Assembly (NCBI RefSeq): GCF_001905385.1
Contig: NZ_LIPF01000016.1
Location: 1-64,000, forward strand
Origin: Streptomyces sp. CB02414
Lineage (GTDB): Bacteria > Actinomycetota > Actinomycetes > Streptomycetales > Streptomycetaceae
DNA: 64,000 nucleotides
Direction of reading: 5' to 3'
Below are positions 26,549 to 35,650 of the stretch, one piece after another. How positions within the stretch are numbered: position 1 is the first letter of the stretch; each line of letters begins with the position of its first letter. The notes under the pieces were generated by a model that was not told where the DNA came from, did no database searches, and worked only from the letters and a program-made list of their open reading frames with translations. The position numbers were made by a program, and so were the translations under genes.

Positions 26549-27703
26549 CTACCGGGCTCCCAGCTCGGCCAGCAGGGCCTTGTACTCGTCCGGATGCTGC
26601 TCCCGCAGGATGTCCATCCACACCCGGGACCCTTGGGCGAACGTCTCGGCCGTCATCTTCTGGTGGAGATGGTGCACGCAGTAGAAGGCGTCGTCGTAGG
26701 GGAGCCGCTTCGGCTGCTTCGGCTGCGCCTCTTCCGCGTTCGCCTGGCCGGGCTCCGCCGCGCCGGCACGCGGTACCGGGATGGACTCGGAAGCCGCCTG
26801 CTCACGCTCGGCGGGCGGTGTCGGTGCGCTGGGCCCAGGCGCTGGTGCCTGTGACGCGGCCGACGCAGTAGCCGGTGCGGAAGGAGAGGGGGTGACCTGC
26901 TCGGCGGGCGTCTCCGGGATTATCACGCCGTGATAATCGGCGGGGCCCGCCTGGCGCTCGACGACCTCGCGCGCCGCCTGGGCCTCCGCCTTGGCGCGGG
27001 CCGCCTCCGCCCGTTCGTCCGCCTTGGCCTTCTGCTCGTCGGCGGACAACTTGCCGAGGTTGCGGACGTGTTCCACCTTCCGCGCCCCGGTCACCAGGTC
27101 CTTCTGGAGCTCGGGAGTGAGCTTCAGAAGGGAGAGCTTGCTGGAGATCGTGTTCTGCGGAACGCCCAGCCGCTTGGCCGCCCTGGTCTGGGAACCGTAG
27201 TAGTCGACCAGGGTCTTGAGGGCGTGGGCCTCCTCCAGGTCCGTCATGTCGTCGCGGTGGTAGTTCGCGACGAACGCGGCCTCCAGGAGCGCCTCGTCGG
27301 TGGCGACCCGGCCGTTGTCGACGCGGACGGGGATGGTGGCCAGGCCGACGCGGCGGGCGGCCTCCAGGCGCCGGTGGCCGTCGACGACGATGTACTTCGC
27401 TCCGTCGTCGAGGTCGCCGGCGCGGTCCGGCCGGCTGCGCAGGTAGGCGTCGACCGTGGCGACGGCGATGGGGATGATGATGCCGACCTCGCGGACGCTC
27501 TGCACCGTCTCGTCGAGGTTGCGCAGGTGGTTGCGCGGGTTGTCGGGGTTGTCGCTGATGAGGGTGACCGGCAGCTCCGTGATGGCCGCCGTGGTCGACT
27601 CCTCACCGGCGATGGTCTTGTCGATGAGGTTGCGCCGGGAGGACCGGGCGCCGCGGGCCGCGCCGAACGCGGGTGCCGACCCCAGGGTGTCCGCCTTGCT
27701 CAC
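26549..27703 (-). CDS. parB: ParB-family partition protein
   Basis: The 384-residue protein starts at GTG 27703, overlapping the parA stop (GTGA). The N-terminal ParB nuclease-like domain carries NPRNHLRNLDETVQSVREVG and the box II-like motif YIVVDGHRRLEAARRVG. The helix-turn-helix (SQTRAAKRLGVPQNTISSKL) is at about residue 170. A variable linker follows, then a C-terminal dimerisation region (YDDAFYCVHHLHQKMTAE). The gene contains one copy of the parS-like palindrome within its coding sequence. With ParA it should segregate the replicon by binding the palindromes. Confidence 0.93.
   Translation of the reverse strand: MSKADTLGSAPAFGAARGARSSRRNLIDKTIAGEESTTAAITELPVTLISDNPDNPRNHLRNLDETVQSVREVGIIIPIAVATVDAYLRSRPDRAGDLDDGAKYIVVDGHRRLEAARRVGLATIPVRVDNGRVATDEALLEAAFVANYHRDDMTDLEEAHALKTLVDYYGSQTRAAKRLGVPQNTISSKLSLLKLTPELQKDLVTGARKVEHVRNLGKLSADEQKAKADERAEAARAKAEAQAAREVVERQAGPADYHGVIIPETPAEQVTPSPSAPATASAASQAPAPGPSAPTPPAEREQAASESIPVPRAGAAEPGQANAEEAQPKQPKRLPYDDAFYCVHHLHQKMTAETFAQGSRVWMDILREQHPDEYKALLAELGAR
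26918..26938. repeat. parS-like palindrome, copy 1 (inside parB)
   Basis: The core TTATCACGCCGTGATAA is flanked by GA and TC. This copy is inside the parB coding sequence and encodes DYHGVII. Further copies lie at 31589, 35484 and 38317. Confidence 0.8.
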
Positions 27704-28863
27704 CGGGTGGCTCCCCTCGCTACCTGCCGCATGGCTTCCGCCTGGTCGCTCTGCGGCGCGTAACTCAGCAGCGGCATCCGCTTGCGGACCGCTTCCCGCT
27801 GCTCCTTCAGGTCGCCGATGACGGCGAGGACCTTCGGGTCGCCGAGCGACTTCCAGTTGTCCAGGGAGGAGGTGGCGACGTAACCGCGGCGCGAGTCGTA
27901 GAGGTTGACGACCAGGCCGAGGTAGTCGATCTCGAGGGAGAGGTCTTCGCAGAGGTCCTCGATCTGCTGGGCGAGCATGCCGTAGGCGGTGGCGGAGGAG
28001 TCCTCGGCGAGTACGGGGATGACGACGCCGGAGCCACCGGCGGCCTCGCCGCGGCGCCGGCGCCCGTAGTAGAGGGCGGCGTCCATGGCGATGCCGAGGC
28101 TGGGCGGGCAGTCGACGATGATCACGTCGTAGTCGGCCTCCAGCGGACGCAGGGCCAGCTCCAGCGCGGCCTCCTTCTGGAAGCCGCGCTTCTGCGTGGC
28201 CACGACGGCGATCTTGGCGTCGAGGAGGAACCCGTCGAAGCAGGCGGGCAGTACGTGCAGGCGCTTCTGGAACCGCGGATCCTTTATCTCCACGACGAGG
28301 TCGCGCAGGTCTCCGCTGCCGTCGCCGCACATGTGCGAGACCAGGCTGTCGTGGTCGGGCTCGATCTGGGGGACTCCGAGCTGTTCGCTCAGGTGGCCCT
28401 GCGGGTCGAAGTCGACGATGAGGACGCGCTTGCCCGCCTCGGCGTAGGCCTCGCCGATACCGGCGGAGATGGCGGTCTTGCCGACCCCGCCCTTCTGGTT
28501 GCCGACGATCTTCCGCTCGGGTTCGGTGCCGCGGGCGCCGTGCTGGGGGGAGGGGTTGGCATCGAGCCAGCCGCGGACCGACTGGGCGAGACCCTGCGTG
28601 TAGGAGACGCCGCGATCGGCGCACGTCTCCTTGAACTGCTCGTACAGCCCTGGCGGAAGCCACGTGGAGAACGACCGCGCACCGGCGGTGTCGACCTCGG
28701 CGCCGCCGCTCGTGCTGTCGCGCCAGTCGTTGATGGCCGCCTCGACGGCGTCCTGGATGTCCAGGCTGAGTTCGGCGGCGCGGACCTTGAGCGCTTGCTG
28801 GAGCGCCGAGGGCAGCTTGGACGCTACCTTTTCCCGGTCTCCGTCGGGGTAGGGGGAAGCCAT
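27700..28863 (-). CDS. parA: ParA-family partition ATPase
   Basis: The 387-residue protein begins at ATG 28863 with MASPYPDGDREKVASKL. The first 110 residues form an N-terminal extension with a helical, DNA-binding-like pattern, as in type Ia ParA proteins. The deviant Walker A is NQKGGVGKT (residues 122-130). The signature VLIVDFDPQGHLSEQLG and switch-type YDVIIVDCPPSLG follow, with a further VLAEDSSATAYG loop. The stop overlaps the parB start. The leader upstream contains a small inverted repeat next to the ATG, fitting autoregulation. Confidence 0.93.
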   Translation of the reverse strand: MASPYPDGDREKVASKLPSALQQALKVRAAELSLDIQDAVEAAINDWRDSTSGGAEVDTAGARSFSTWLPPGLYEQFKETCADRGVSYTQGLAQSVRGWLDANPSPQHGARGTEPERKIVGNQKGGVGKTAISAGIGEAYAEAGKRVLIVDFDPQGHLSEQLGVPQIEPDHDSLVSHMCGDGSGDLRDLVVEIKDPRFQKRLHVLPACFDGFLLDAKIAVVATQKRGFQKEAALELALRPLEADYDVIIVDCPPSLGIAMDAALYYGRRRRGEAAGGSGVVIPVLAEDSSATAYGMLAQQIEDLCEDLSLEIDYLGLVVNLYDSRRGYVATSSLDNWKSLGDPKVLAVIGDLKEQREAVRKRMPLLSYAPQSDQAEAMRQVARGATR

Positions 28864-28866
28864 GAC

Positions 28867-28880
28867 GTCAGCATACTGAC
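28867..28880. promoter_or_regulatory. Short inverted repeat next to the parA start
   Basis: GTCAG-CATA-CTGAC lies 3 bases upstream of the parA ATG. No ribosome site is visible there, so the transcript could be leaderless or start at the palindrome. A candidate site for ParA autorepression. Confidence 0.4.
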
Positions 28881-29063
28881 TTCTGTTGGCGCGATGACAA
28901 CCGCTTTGCATGTTCTGACGTGGTTTCACCCAATGGGCGCCCGACCTGACATGGTCAGCGCCGAGCGGGGAGGGCTGGTGGCCTGCACGCATCGTGCGCT
29001 GAAGGAGCAATCGCGCCTCGTCTCGCCCATGGTGAGACGGCACGGCTCTTCCCGCAGTGGCCC

Positions 29064-29639
29064 TCACAAACCGCCCTCATCGTGATCGATGAGGGACATG
29101 CCGGATGCCAAGGAGCGTGCGGCAGCGGCGAAGTACTGCTCGTCGGCACCAGGAGCAAGACCAAGGGTGACGCCCTGGCTGAGGCCGACGAACAGTGCCC
29201 TGAGTGCCGTGGTCAGGCGTTGCGCCTGCTGCGACGTCACGACGCTCCCGCCATGTGTCCTTCCGGTGAACAGCGCAATCAGATGCTCCTCCTGCGACCG
29301 GATGGATGTGGCGAGCTGGGATCCCAACTCCGAGTCTTGGACGGCCATGTCAAGCAAGGTGATCTGAAGCGACAGGCGAGACCACGCATCCGGAGCGTCA
29401 CAACTGCGCCGGTAGTACCGGGCAAAGGCGTCGACCGCTTCCAGCAGGTCGAGTCCGGCGGGAACCGCCTGCTCGATCTCGTCGTAGTACGGCCGCAGGT
29501 AGTCGGCGACCAGGGCCACCACCAAGCCGTTCTTGCTCCCGAACAGTGAGTAGACGGCGCCGGTGGTCAGATCGGCGCGTTGGGCGATCTCGTCGAGCTT
29601 GGCCCGGACCAACCGGAACGAGCTTCTGGGGGGATTCAT
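29064..29639 (-). pseudogene. TetR-family regulator truncated at its N-terminus
   Basis: The second half of a TetR helix-turn-helix is present (KLDEIAQRADLTTGAVYSLF), followed by a normal ligand-binding domain (LQITLLDMAVQDSELGSQLA). The first two helices of the DNA-binding domain are absent and replaced by unrelated sequence before position 29605. The ATG at 29639 overlaps the start of the divergent membrane gene. It is probably unable to bind DNA, unless an unusual short form is used. Confidence 0.55.
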
Positions 29640-30033
29640 GACCCAGGTCGTGGCACCGTGGATGAACCGCCAGACGGTGGGGGCCATCGCCGATGGCGCC
29701 TTCAAGGTGTTGCTGGCCGCTGTCTACGTCGCCGGCGCTGCCCCGCTCGGCCGGCTACTCGGCACGCCTGCCTGGCTGATGGTCGTCTCGGGCGTGGCCC
29801 TGCTGATCGGCGGCGGGGTCGAGATCGGATACACACGCCGCCGGTCGATGCGCACTTACATGCGGCTCATGATCACCTACGACAGCGGCTGGGTGCTGGC
29901 GGCCCTGGCCGGCCTCCTGATGGCGTGGCAGGGCAGCGGCGCCGGTGGTGAAGTCTGGGTGGTCTACCAGACAGCCGCCCCCGTCGCGTTCACCGCACTG
30001 CTGATCGCTGCCGCCTCTGCGCAGACAGATTGA
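29638..30033 (+). CDS. Small multi-pass membrane protein
   Basis: The 131-residue protein starts at ATG 29638 after GGGGGG. Four hydrophobic helices are visible: VLLAAVYVAGAAPLGRLLG, WLMVVSGVALLIGGGVEIGY, WVLAALAGLLMAWQG and VAFTALLIAAAS. No conserved catalytic residues are apparent. It is divergent from the truncated TetR gene, the usual arrangement of a TetR-controlled membrane protein. Family not recognised. Confidence 0.7.
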   Translation: MTQVVAPWMNRQTVGAIADGAFKVLLAAVYVAGAAPLGRLLGTPAWLMVVSGVALLIGGGVEIGYTRRRSMRTYMRLMITYDSGWVLAALAGLLMAWQGSGAGGEVWVVYQTAAPVAFTALLIAAASAQTD

Positions 30034-30119
30034 GCAGTTTCAGATGCTCTGCGCATCGGCCCTCAGATGCCTGGCGGGGACGGCTCGGGCTTCTTCGGAG
30101 CCGGCAGATCCGCACCCTG

Positions 30120-30749
30120 TCACCTGCGTTCGAGGACCCGAGCGATTCGCTGCTCAAGCCTGGTGCGGCAGTCCGGCCACTCCGCTGCGGTGATCGAAAA
30201 GATCGCGGAATCACGGAGGAGACCATCCTCGCCAGGGGCCCACGACCGGGACCAGTTCCGTAGAACACCTTCGAAACGGGCGCCTACTCCTTCGATCGCA
30301 GCCCGGCAACGGGTATTCCGTGCGTCCGTCTTCAAATCGACACGTGCTACCCCCCAGCCCTCGAACGCGTGCCTGAACAGCAAGTACTTGGCCTCGGTGT
30401 TCGTCCCGGTGCCCTGAGCCGTCGCCGCAAGCCAGGTGAAACCGACCTCGATCGCGCACAGACCTTCTCCCGTCGGCCACAGCCGCGGATCCCAGTAGGC
30501 CGTGGCCCCGACCGCCCGCCCTGATATCCGATCCACCTGCGCGTACGGAGCAAGCTTCCCGTCAGTGGCGCGGGCGAGCTGGGCGTCGATGTATCCCTCG
30601 ACCTCGGTGGCCTTCGGCACCCAGGTGAACCCATACGAGCTGCGGTTCTCCTCCGCCGCCGCGGCCAAGTCCTCCGCATGTCGGTGACTGAGCGGCTCCA
30701 GGCGTACGACACTGCCCTCCAGAACCGGTCCCTCTAGCACGAAGTCCAT
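30120..30749 (-). CDS. GNAT-family N-acetyltransferase
   Basis: The 209-residue protein begins MDFVLEGPVLEGSVVRLEPL, the RimJ/RimL-like entry strand. IEVGFTWLAATAQGTGTNTE matches the acetyl-CoA-binding motif A, although the usual QRxxG/A is changed to QGTGTN. KYLLFRHAFEGWGVARVDLK completes the fold. Likely acetylates a protein N-terminus or small amine. It is a single gene with no obvious partner. Confidence 0.87.
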   Translation of the reverse strand: MDFVLEGPVLEGSVVRLEPLSHRHAEDLAAAAEENRSSYGFTWVPKATEVEGYIDAQLARATDGKLAPYAQVDRISGRAVGATAYWDPRLWPTGEGLCAIEVGFTWLAATAQGTGTNTEAKYLLFRHAFEGWGVARVDLKTDARNTRCRAAIEGVGARFEGVLRNWSRSWAPGEDGLLRDSAIFSITAAEWPDCRTRLEQRIARVLERR

Positions 30750-30935
30750 CGATCACCACTCCAGTCTCTGCGCCGATTGAACGCCCTGTCCCGCAGGCCC
30801 GAACCGCAGAGTTCCAGAGCCGACGCTCCAAGTCGCATGGATTACGCGGCACCAGAGAGACCCGGAAGGGCAGAGTGCTGACGACGTTCATCCGTACGCA
30901 GCGGGGGAGTCAGCGCCGTACGCCGACATGCAGGG

Positions 30936-31535
30936 TCACATACCGCGGTCCGGCCCGCTCCACGGCTCCGGCCGTTCGTCAGCGGTCATCGGAAGTCGGC
31001 GCAGCTGTACCGGGCCGGGGTAGAAGACGGAGGTATTGGGGCCCGCCATGTCTTCGCCGATGAGGTATCGGTAGAGCCATTCCGCGAAGCTCATTTCGAA
31101 CTGGGCCCAGCCGCCTTCGCCGTCTTCAACCAGGAGCCGGGGGGCCGTATCGTCCACAGCCACGAGGAACAGCGTCTCGCCTCGGTCGGTGCCCGCGATC
31201 GGCCACAGCCCGTTGCGGGTGCCGAAGCTCAACTCCGTGAGACCGAACAGCAGGCGAGGGTCCTCGTCCGGGTCGAGGTCGTGCCAGGAAACCTCGGACC
31301 AAGCGCGGATCGTGTCCCTTATCTCCTGGCCCAGATTCCAGCGTTCGGTCGCGGGGTGGTGCAGGTACAGGTGGCCGTTGAGCTGGATGGGAGCGTATGC
31401 GTCCACGAGGGTCTGATAGTCGGTTGGCAGCCTGATGCCGAGTTCTGCGTGGAGCCGGTCCCAGGCGGAGGGGTTCGCGTAACGGTTCTGGGCCGGGCCG
31501 AGCATCGCCATGGCGGCGGCCAGGTAGTCGGTCAT
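30936..31535 (-). CDS. SUKH (Smi1/Knr4)-family protein
   Basis: The 199-residue protein starts at ATG 31535. WDRLHAELGIRLPTDYQTLV and the later GTDRGETLFLVAV and FEMSFAEWLYRYLIGEDM are signatures of the SUKH fold. In bacteria such proteins are frequently immunity partners of nuclease-type contact toxins. No adjacent toxin gene is visible. A parS-like site lies 54 bases upstream of the start. Confidence 0.85.
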   Translation of the reverse strand: MTDYLAAAMAMLGPAQNRYANPSAWDRLHAELGIRLPTDYQTLVDAYAPIQLNGHLYLHHPATERWNLGQEIRDTIRAWSEVSWHDLDPDEDPRLLFGLTELSFGTRNGLWPIAGTDRGETLFLVAVDDTAPRLLVEDGEGGWAQFEMSFAEWLYRYLIGEDMAGPNTSVFYPGPVQLRRLPMTADERPEPWSGPDRGM

Positions 31536-31588
31536 GGCGTTCCTCACGCTGCCCCACCTTCCGCGACATCGCACAGCGTCCGGCCCCG

Positions 31589-31609
31589 GATTATCACGCC
31601 GTGATAATT
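31589..31609. repeat. parS-like palindrome, copy 2
   Basis: GATTATCACGCCGTGATAA plus TT. It shares its central 19 bases with copies 1 and 3. It lies between two SUKH genes, within the upstream region of the 30936 gene. Confidence 0.8.
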
Positions 31610-31869
31610 GTCGGCTCCCTCGAGACTGCGGAGACGCGACCTCCCGCCAGCCCGTCGGACAGGGCCCGACCATAGCCCCTGATTGCCCTTCACCTTGGGG
31701 GAGCCCGCAGCATCAGGAGGGCCGGGCGACGCCCCCGGCACGAGGAGGGGACAGGCATGGAGTTGCCGGCCATCGGGGCGTTCGCGAAGGCGTCGCGGAA
31801 CGCCGCCTCTCTTGGCGGCTGTCCAGGGGCGAGCGTGAGGGTGGGGTGCTGCTGTGACAGTCTGCTCGC

Positions 31870-32463
31870 GTGGACGATCTCGCTGGTACGCAGGCCCCAG
31901 GCAGCCGTTTGACCGACCCCGCTGCGTCAGTCGCGGAACTCGAACGGGTGCTGCCTGACCTCGTGGCCCACCGTCTGCCGACCCCAGCTGGTGTCGACTG
32001 GCCACGGCTGGAGAGCGTGTTGGGTACGGCTCTGCCTGCTGACTACAAGCTCCTCTGTGAGCTCTACCCAACGTTCGAGCTGAGTGACTTCGTGCGTGTT
32101 GGAGGCCCGGCGCCGGGTGCCGAAGTGGCCTGGGCCGAAGATACCGAGGACCTGGAAGTCCTGGCCGAGTGGTGCGAGGACGCCGACTTGGCCGTCCCGA
32201 TGCATCCGTACCCCGCACCGGGCGGCCTGCTTCCCTGGTCCTCCTCCAACCAGGGGGACTTCTTCTTGTGGACCACCAGCCCCGCCGGGCCGCAGGAATG
32301 GACGGTCACTGTCGCCTCGCGCAATGGTGCGTGGTGGCACTACACCGGTGGGGCGGTGCAGTTCCTCGCTGATCTGGTGAGCGGTGTTCTCGAGCCCTGG
32401 GCACTGCCGACAGTCCGACCTGTGATCACCTGCATCGGTCGACCAGGCGGCGGTAGCAGATGA
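31870..32463 (+). CDS. SUKH-family protein, altered C-terminus
   Basis: The 197-residue protein starts at GTG 31870. The SUKH core is clear: WPRLESVLGTALPADYKLLC, LPWSSSNQGDFFLWTTSPAG and AVQFLADLVSGVLEPWA. After ALPTVRP (about 32420) the reading frame enters the end of an IS5-type transposase on the other strand, so the last 13 residues are likely foreign and the true C-terminus has been lost. An immunity-like role is inferred from the family. Confidence 0.75.
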   Translation: MDDLAGTQAPGSRLTDPAASVAELERVLPDLVAHRLPTPAGVDWPRLESVLGTALPADYKLLCELYPTFELSDFVRVGGPAPGAEVAWAEDTEDLEVLAEWCEDADLAVPMHPYPAPGGLLPWSSSNQGDFFLWTTSPAGPQEWTVTVASRNGAWWHYTGGAVQFLADLVSGVLEPWALPTVRPVITCIGRPGGGSR

Positions 32464-32570
32464 GAGCGGCAGCAATGCCGGCGAAGGCGAGGAAGTGCTC
32501 GGGCTGGCGTTCGTAGCGTCGGTGCAGGCGTCGGCATCCCGACGACCACGACATCGTGTGCTCGACGACC
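32425..32570 (-). pseudogene. C-terminal fragment of an IS5-type transposase
   Basis: Reading the minus strand from about 32570 gives SWVVEHTMSWSSGCRRLHRR, then QPEHFLAFAGIAAALICYRR. This is the characteristic tail of IS427-group IS5 transposases. It is truncated and flanked by fragments of a SUKH gene and a phosphatase gene. Confidence 0.8.
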
Positions 32571-32882
32571 CAGGACACCGCCTACGCGGGGAACCGTCTG
32601 CTCGCCGTCGCGGGTGCCGACCCCTCCTCCGAAGGCGCCGGGACCACGCTCACCGCGATGCTCTGGACCGGATCGCAGCTGGTCCTCGTCCACATCGGTG
32701 ACTCCCGCGTCCACCTCCTGCGGGACGGAGAGCTGTTCCAGATCACCCACGACCACACCCTGGTGCAGTCGATGGGCGACGAAGGGCGCCCCAGCCCGGA
32801 GGAAGCCGCCTCCCACCCCCAGCGGTCCCTGCTGATACGCGCCCTGGGCCAAGGAGCCGACGCGACACCCGACATGCGGAGT
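32570..32882 (+). pseudogene. PP2C-type protein phosphatase fragment
   Basis: DTAYAGNRLLAVAG, GTTLTAMLWTGSQLVLVHIG and DSRVHLLRDGELFQITHDHT are PP2C/Stp-like segments. The DGMGG metal-binding stretch that should follow LLAVA is absent, indicating an internal deletion, and the C-terminal part beyond IRALG is missing. It cannot be a functional phosphatase. Confidence 0.75.
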
Positions 32883-32903
32883 CGTAGTCGTACCGGAGGC
32901 CGG

Positions 32904-33842
32904 TCAGCAGACCGCCCAGTCCGGGGCCCACACATCGCCGGTGGTGCGGGGTGCCGAGGCTCGCAAGTGCTCGCGCAGTTCGGTCAGCACGGGATGCCGG
33001 TGGTCGGTGCGCGTGAGCAGCGCGTGCGGGTAGACCGGCGTCGGCTCGCGCAGCGGGACACGCCGCAGGCCATAGCTCTCCGGCCACAGGTACCGGTCCC
33101 CGCTGCCCACCAGGGTCGCCAGCGAACCCGAGTCGGCCAGAGCGTCCATGAGGACCTCGTCGCCGAAGTTGGGGCCGAGTGCGTCGACGCTCAGACCGAA
33201 TGCCTCCGACAGCGACCGGTAGAACCGCTCCCACTCCGTGCCGGCCCTGATGCCGGGGATCCAGACGCGGTGCCCGGCGAGGTCCGCGGGCCGGACCCAC
33301 TCCTTGCCCGCCGACGGATGACCGGGCCCGACCAGGAGCTCCAGCGGCTCGTCCAGGAGGCGTTCGGCGCTGATCCCGGCCGGGACCTGCTCTGCGGGCA
33401 GGGCACGGAAGGAGACGTCGACGGTTCCTTCGAGCACGGCCCGGGCGGCCCCCGCGGCGTTCTCCTCGCCGAGAGTGACCGTGTCCAGGCCGGTCCCGGG
33501 GCGGGAGCGGTAGAAGCGGTAGACGGCCTGGGCCGGTGCGATTCGCCGGTTGAGGACGTCCACGCGTAGGGGGCGGCTCCCTGGGCGTACGGCCTGTTCC
33601 GCCTGTTCGAGCGCGGCCAGGACCTTCTTGGCGTGGGGCAGGAAGACCTGTCCGTCCACGCTCAGCCGGGAGCCGTGAGAAGTGCGCACCAGCAGTGCGA
33701 CACCGAGGCTCTTCTCCAGACCCATGATCCGCTTGGAGACCGCCTGCTGACTGATCCCGAGCTCGTCGGCCGCGGCCTGGAACTGCCCGGCCCCAGCGAC
33801 GGCCACGAGGGTGCGCAGCGCTTCGATGTCCACACCGCCCAC
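32904..33842 (-). CDS. LysR-family transcriptional regulator
   Basis: The 312-residue protein starts at GTG 33842. The winged helix-turn-helix is LRTLVAVAGAGQFQAAADEL, GISQQAVSKRIMGLEKSLGV (residues 8-50). The substrate domain follows a short linker (PLRVDVLNRR) and includes LDTVTLGEENAAGAARAVLE. It is divergent from the acetyltransferase gene at 33925, 82 bases away, so that gene is the likely target. The co-inducer is unknown. Confidence 0.9.
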   Translation of the reverse strand: MGGVDIEALRTLVAVAGAGQFQAAADELGISQQAVSKRIMGLEKSLGVALLVRTSHGSRLSVDGQVFLPHAKKVLAALEQAEQAVRPGSRPLRVDVLNRRIAPAQAVYRFYRSRPGTGLDTVTLGEENAAGAARAVLEGTVDVSFRALPAEQVPAGISAERLLDEPLELLVGPGHPSAGKEWVRPADLAGHRVWIPGIRAGTEWERFYRSLSEAFGLSVDALGPNFGDEVLMDALADSGSLATLVGSGDRYLWPESYGLRRVPLREPTPVYPHALLTRTDHRHPVLTELREHLRASAPRTTGDVWAPDWAVC

Positions 33843-33924
33843 CCTACGAACACAACTGACGGTTGTGGCTGGTCGGGGCGGAGGTTGTTTGATGGGGTCT
33901 TCGCCCGAGTGCTGGGATCAACGC

Positions 33925-34479
33925 ATGTCCACACGCACGGAACAGGTCATGTACGTCCGCACTCCCGAGTTCGCGCGCTATGCCGAGCGGATCGCGCAGG
34001 TCACCGACGCGACCTCGCGGCTGAACGTGCTCCCGTTCAGCGACACCGAGGGCCGTGACGAACTACTGGCGGTTGTGTTCGGCGGCCCGCTGCCGGAGTC
34101 GGTGACGATCTACCCGCCCTTCTTCACCGAGTACGGCCTGGGCACGAAGTTCGGGACGAACGTCTTCGTCAACCAAGGCTGCACCTTCATGGACCACGGT
34201 GGCATCAGCATCGGCGACAACGTCATGATCGCCCCGAAGGTCAGCCTCATCACCGGCGGCCACCCGCTGCCCCTGGCAGAGCGGCGTGAGTACGTCACCA
34301 GCGCCCCGATCGTGATCGAGGACGACGTCTGGATCGGCGCGGCCGCTGTGGTCACGCAGGGTGTGACCATCGGCGCCGGAGCGGTCGTGGCCGCCGGTGC
34401 GGTCGTCACCGGCGACGTGCCGGCCCGCACCCTGGTCGCGGGCGTGCCCGCCCGAGTGGTCAAGGGCGTCGACTGCTGA
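33925..34479 (+). CDS. Hexapeptide-repeat sugar O-acetyltransferase (LacA/NodL-like)
   Basis: The 184-residue protein starts at ATG 33925. The left-handed beta-helix is clear from GTNVFVNQGCTFMDHGGISI, GDNVMIAPKVSLITGGHP and VWIGAAAVVTQGVTIGAGAV. The catalytic His lies in the GGHPL loop. The C-terminus TLVAGVPARVVKGV is typical of maltose/galactoside acetyltransferases. It is probably under control of the divergent LysR gene. Confidence 0.9.
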   Translation: MSTRTEQVMYVRTPEFARYAERIAQVTDATSRLNVLPFSDTEGRDELLAVVFGGPLPESVTIYPPFFTEYGLGTKFGTNVFVNQGCTFMDHGGISIGDNVMIAPKVSLITGGHPLPLAERREYVTSAPIVIEDDVWIGAAAVVTQGVTIGAGAVVAAGAVVTGDVPARTLVAGVPARVVKGVDC

Positions 34480-34523
34480 CCCGTACTGTCCTCCGCCTCG
34501 ACGGCCGGCCGGGAAGGGGCTGC

Positions 34524-35357
34524 TCAGCGGAAGGCGGCGACATTCTCCAGAACCCACTGGCGGAACGGCCTGGCGGCGGTTCCGGTGACCCTCGAGACCG
34601 TGTCGCGCACCGTCAGCAGTTCGTCGTTGACGTCCCCGCCCGTCAGATCCAGCACCGCGTCCGCGGCCTCGGCTCCCGAGAACGTGGACATGTGCCGGTG
34701 GGCCTCCGCCCGGCCGATCTCCGCGAACGGCACCTCCCGCCCCAAGGCCGCCGCGATGGCCTCCACCTGCTGCCGGGCCGTCACACGCTCCGGGCCGGTC
34801 AGCGCATACGTCCGCCCCTGGTGACCGGGCTCGGTCAACACCACTCGCGCCACCGCCGCGATGTCCGCAGGGTGAATCGTGGGCAGCCCGGTGTCCGCGT
34901 ACGGCACGCGGACCGCTTGGTGCGCACGGATCGACTCCGCCCACCACAGGGCATTCGAGGCGAACTGCGTCGGCCGCAGAACCGTCCAGGCCATGCCGCT
35001 GTCCTTGAGCAGCCGCTCGACAGCCAGGTTCTCGCGGGCGGGACCCAGGTCCGGATGCGTCTGGACGGTGATGGAGGACACGAGCACCACATGCTCGACA
35101 GCCGCCTGCCGGGCGGCGTCGAGGATGTCGGCATCAGGGCCCATCCCCGACAGCAGAAACAGCGAGCGCACTCCGTCCAGCGCGGCCTTCGGGGAAGCCA
35201 TGTCGGCGAAGTCGCCCTCACTCACCTCCACCCCTTCGGGGAACGAGGCCCGCGCGGCGTCACGGGTGAGCCCCCGCAGCGGCCCGGTACCGCACGCGTG
35301 CAGCTCATCGAGCAGAGCACTTCCTACGTTCCCGGTGGCGCCCGTTACGAGAATCAC
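34524..35357 (-). CDS. NmrA-like NAD(P)-binding protein
   Basis: The 277-residue protein begins MILVTGATGNVGSALLDELH, the GxxGxxG dinucleotide motif of atypical short-chain dehydrogenases. HVVLVSSITVQTHPDLGPAR and TVLRPTQFASNALW are typical of the NmrA/azoreductase-like group. The usual YxxxK catalytic pair is not evident, as in NmrA proteins. It is convergent with the acetyltransferase gene. Confidence 0.87.
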   Translation of the reverse strand: MILVTGATGNVGSALLDELHACGTGPLRGLTRDAARASFPEGVEVSEGDFADMASPKAALDGVRSLFLLSGMGPDADILDAARQAAVEHVVLVSSITVQTHPDLGPARENLAVERLLKDSGMAWTVLRPTQFASNALWWAESIRAHQAVRVPYADTGLPTIHPADIAAVARVVLTEPGHQGRTYALTGPERVTARQQVEAIAAALGREVPFAEIGRAEAHRHMSTFSGAEAADAVLDLTGGDVNDELLTVRDTVSRVTGTAARPFRQWVLENVAAFR

Positions 35358-35483
35358 GCGTCTGCTCCAGTCGTCAGGTGATCGGCCGTCAGGTGATCAG
35401 CCGGAGAAGACGCTAGAACTTCAACCATGCTTGAGGTCAAGGAGATCGCTGGCAAGGTTCCTGCTTCAGCAGCGTCCGGCCGG

Positions 35484-35504
35484 GATTATCACGCCGTGAT
35501 AATC
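35484..35504. repeat. parS-like palindrome, copy 3
   Basis: TTATCACGCCGTGATAA with flanking GA/TC, identical over 21 bases to copy 1. It is followed 50 bases later by the GATCCGACTC palindrome, the same order as at 38317. Confidence 0.8.
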
Positions 35505-35551
35505 GCCTGCCGCAGCCGATCCGTGATGCTCCTGCCGGTTCTCACGCGGAG

Positions 35552-35581
35552 AAACGATCCGACTCTGGAGTCGGATCGTTT
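35552..35581. repeat. Perfect GATCCGACTC palindrome (rep module A)
   Basis: AAACGATCCGACTC and its complement GAGTCGGATCGTTT are separated by TG. The core matches the iterons of module B at 39397-39504. Confidence 0.8.
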
Positions 35582-35650
35582 CCGGTCTCGACCTGGCGCG
35601 ATGCCGAGGCAGACGTGGCAGACGTGGCAGACCCCGCACAGTACGAATGA

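Noticed and set aside
23325..26684. Very long plus-strand frame opposite the trypsin-nSTAND gene
   Set aside because: It mirrors the true gene's codon bias and has no recognisable domain.
35552..35581. Simple transcription terminator
   Set aside because: The same palindrome core recurs at 38388 and in the iteron array, so a protein-binding role is more likely; a better terminator stem lies at 35651.
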